Assembly: GCA_003601535.1 (NCBI GenBank)
Contig: PIXW01000193.1
Coordinates: 1 to 7,465 of the forward strand
Reading direction: 5' to 3'
From: ANME-2 cluster archaeon
GTDB lineage: Archaea > Halobacteriota > Methanosarcinia > Methanosarcinales > Methanogasteraceae
Length of the DNA: 7,465 bases
Part shown: positions 6,085 through 7,465 of the stretch, piece by piece
Layout of the letters: each line of letters opens with the position of its first letter
Numbering within the stretch: position 1 is the first letter of the stretch
Translations under genes and position numbers: made by a program
The notes under the pieces: generated by a model
What the model was told of the DNA's origin: nothing
Database searches by the model: none
What the model saw: the letters and a program-made list of their open reading frames with translations, nothing else

Positions 6085-6126
6085 CCTTGTGGTTTCAAAT
6101 AATTTTGGAATACTGAGATGGAATCA

Positions 6127-6936
6127 TCAACCAGAGACTCCGATCATCTTCAGTCCCACACCGATCATCACAGCGACGAATATGTACTTCAACTCCCTTG
6201 CTGGCAGTCTGTGAGACGCCCTGACGCCAACCTGTGCCATCGGCACACTCGTTACAGCAAGCGCGAGCCATGAAATCAGGTTCACATACCCGAGCGAGTA
6301 TGCAAAAAGACCCTCAACACCGAGTCCGTTGATGATGTAACCGATCACTCCTCCGGTGCTCGTTGCTATCATCAGCGCACTCGATGTTCCGACTGCCTGA
6401 TGCATCCTGAATTTGAGTAGAAGCACCATCACAGGGATCATCAGCACACCGCCGCCGATTCCGGTGACGCCGATCACGATGCCGAGTGGAAAACCATACA
6501 CCGCCAGGAGAAGCGGATTGTCCACAGGCTCTTCCTCGATCTTCGGCGGCTTTGCTGTGAGCATTCTGATGCCACCTGCAAGAATTGCAAGCCCGAATAT
6601 GATCCTCAACACACCGCCTGGCAGATGCGTCGCAATCGTAGCACCGATCAGCGATCCGGCTGCACCCGCGATACTGAGAACGATTGCAGCCCTCCAGATG
6701 ACCGCGCCTTTCCTGCTGTGCCCAAGTGTGCTGCTCATCGCAGTCGGCAGTATGACAAACAAGGTCGTTCCGAATGCGACCTTGATCGCAACATCCTCTG
6801 AAACCCCCATTGCGATGTATATCCAGTACTGCACCGGGGTCATGATGAACGATCCGCCAACACCGAGCAATCCGCTCGTAAACCCGACGCATATCCCGGT
6901 TACAGCAAGCGCAATGATCGCTGTTACTAGATCCAG
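6127..6936 (-). CDS. TauE/SafE family sulfite/anion transporter with probable CTG start
   Basis: A membrane protein of 269 residues in the TSUP family. The two repeat motifs are GLLGVGGSFIMTP (about 22-34) and GVTGIGGGVLMIP (about 156-168), the duplicated glycine-rich turns of the family. Known members move sulfite, sulfoacetate, taurine-derived sulfur or other organic anions. A TTG at 6870 would start the protein in the middle of the first motif and delete helix 1. The frame is open upstream to a TGA at 6949-6951 but has no ATG or GTG. A CTG at 6936 is preceded by AGAGGT six bases upstream and gives a proper first helix (LDLVTAIIALAVTGICVGF). It starts four bases after the usp2 stop, so the two genes are coupled. 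Confidence 0.85.
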   Translation of the reverse strand: MDLVTAIIALAVTGICVGFTSGLLGVGGSFIMTPVQYWIYIAMGVSEDVAIKVAFGTTLFVILPTAMSSTLGHSRKGAVIWRAAIVLSIAGAAGSLIGATIATHLPGGVLRIIFGLAILAGGIRMLTAKPPKIEEEPVDNPLLLAVYGFPLGIVIGVTGIGGGVLMIPVMVLLLKFRMHQAVGTSSALMIATSTGGVIGYIINGLGVEGLFAYSLGYVNLISWLALAVTSVPMAQVGVRASHRLPARELKYIFVAVMIGVGLKMIGVSG

Positions 6937-6940
6937 TCTC

Positions 6941-7399
6941 TTACCTCTTCACCACTAAAACAGGTCTTTTGGATTTTCTTATGACCTTCTCAGAGACAGA
7001 GCCAAGAAGCATCTCCTTGACGTTGCTCTTCCCGTGTGATCCGATCACGATCAGAGAGATATCCTCATCCGTTTCATCGATCCTGAGTATCTCTTTGAAC
7101 GGTATGCCTCTTACGAGTCTGACACTCGTTTTCATGCCCGCATCAACAAGCTCCTCCTTGATCGCACTCAGTTGCTCCCCGGCACTCGTTGCCATCTCGC
7201 TGAAAACCTGCTCTTCATACTCTTCAGCCGTCTCTCCGAGCCATACTATGCTGCCGGATACCGTCCTGATATCTCGTTCATCGATTACATGAAACACGAT
7301 CACCTCACTGGTCCCGGCTTCTTTCAGTTTCTTAACGTACTCCAGAGCCTTCTCTGAACAATCAGAGAAGTCTGTTGGATAGAGAATCCTTGTGAACAT
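6941..7399 (-). CDS. Universal stress protein (UspA family), copy 2
   Basis: A 152-residue UspA-fold protein. The ATP-binding motif is complete: G120-x2-G123-x9-G133-S134 within IGSHGKSNVKEMLLGS, with the opening strand TRILYPTDFSD. The C-terminus ends at the final beta-strand (RPVLVVKR), as usual. The ATG at 7399 puts the start right before the conserved strand and lies nine bases after AAGGT. An ATG at 7408 would add MIK but would have no spacing from that site, and a TTG at 7426 is unlikely. It precedes the TauE/SafE-family transporter by four bases, echoing the Usp-permease pair of the neighbouring unit. It is clearly divergent from copy 1 outside the motif, so it is not a recent duplicate. 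Confidence 0.88.
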   Translation of the reverse strand: MFTRILYPTDFSDCSEKALEYVKKLKEAGTSEVIVFHVIDERDIRTVSGSIVWLGETAEEYEEQVFSEMATSAGEQLSAIKEELVDAGMKTSVRLVRGIPFKEILRIDETDEDISLIVIGSHGKSNVKEMLLGSVSEKVIRKSKRPVLVVKR

Positions 7400-7421
7400 T
7401 TTGATCATACCTTCGTTGAAT

Positions 7422-7447
7422 GGCAAACATTATCTGTGATGTTTACC
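7422..7447. promoter_or_regulatory. Imperfect inverted repeat in the usp2 leader
   Basis: The arms GGCAAACAT (7422-7430) and ATGTTTACC (7439-7447) pair at eight of nine positions around an eight-base spacer. It abuts the shared CAGCATTT element just as the 16-bp palindrome does in the usp1 leader, although the sequences differ. It is a candidate operator for the usp2-tauE unit. Confidence 0.4.
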
Positions 7448-7465
7448 AGCATTTCAATAATGTTC
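7444..7465. promoter_or_regulatory. Shared Usp-leader element, copy 2 (cut by window edge)
   Basis: This stretch matches 6045-6066 of the usp1 leader at 19 of 22 positions, starting TACCAGCATTT. The copy runs into the right edge, so it cannot be seen whether the second arm (AAATGCTG) and a TATA-like box follow. Confidence 0.5.

Noticed and set aside
6314..6892. 192-codon minus-strand frame overlapping the TauE/SafE gene
   Set aside because: Its peptide is rich in Arg, Cys and His with no transmembrane pattern, while the other frame gives a complete TSUP protein.

Overview
The window most likely comes from an anaerobic archaeon related to methanogens or ANME lineages. The support is indirect: an FmdE-family protein, a PF04060-type iron-sulfur protein of the kind found in acetyl-CoA decarbonylase subunits, TATA-like boxes (TTTAAGTA) before two transcription units, and no recognisable bacterial -35/-10 pair. 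Most of these families also occur in anaerobic bacteria, so the assignment is tentative. Every gene I can support lies on the minus strand. The window is densely packed, with no RNA genes, CRISPR arrays or insertion sequences, and no gene-free stretch longer than about 110 bases.

Reading in the direction of transcription (right to left), there are three probable transcription units. Unit A (7399 to 6127) is a universal stress protein (Usp) gene followed by a TauE/SafE-family membrane transporter, which appears to start at a CTG codon. Unit B (6001 to 820) is nine closely spaced genes: a second Usp, an ArsP/UPF0718-type permease, a small CxxC thioredoxin, a DGC-domain putative zinc-binding protein, a 90-residue protein of unknown function, an Fe-S protein, an exported ArsF-like CxxC protein, a CcdA/DsbD-like membrane protein with two conserved cysteines, and a CDF metal-efflux protein. 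Unit C (724 to the left edge) is an FmdE-family protein with a C-terminal zinc ribbon, followed by the first 30 codons of a second TauE/SafE transporter.

Unit B reads as a thiol/metal(loid) handling cassette. A cytoplasmic thioredoxin could pass electrons through the CcdA-like membrane protein to the exported ArsF-like protein, while the permease and the CDF protein move substrates out. The Fe-S and DGC proteins would supply redox or metal-binding functions in the cytoplasm. This is inferred from family knowledge and gene order; the substrate cannot be read from the sequence.

The most interesting non-coding observation is that the leaders of the two Usp-led units share a 22-bp element (19 of 22 identical), each abutting a second, different inverted repeat. 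A related 18-bp site (15 of 18 identical to the usp1 copy) lies before the FmdE gene. This suggests a local regulon, but no DNA-binding regulator is encoded in the window.
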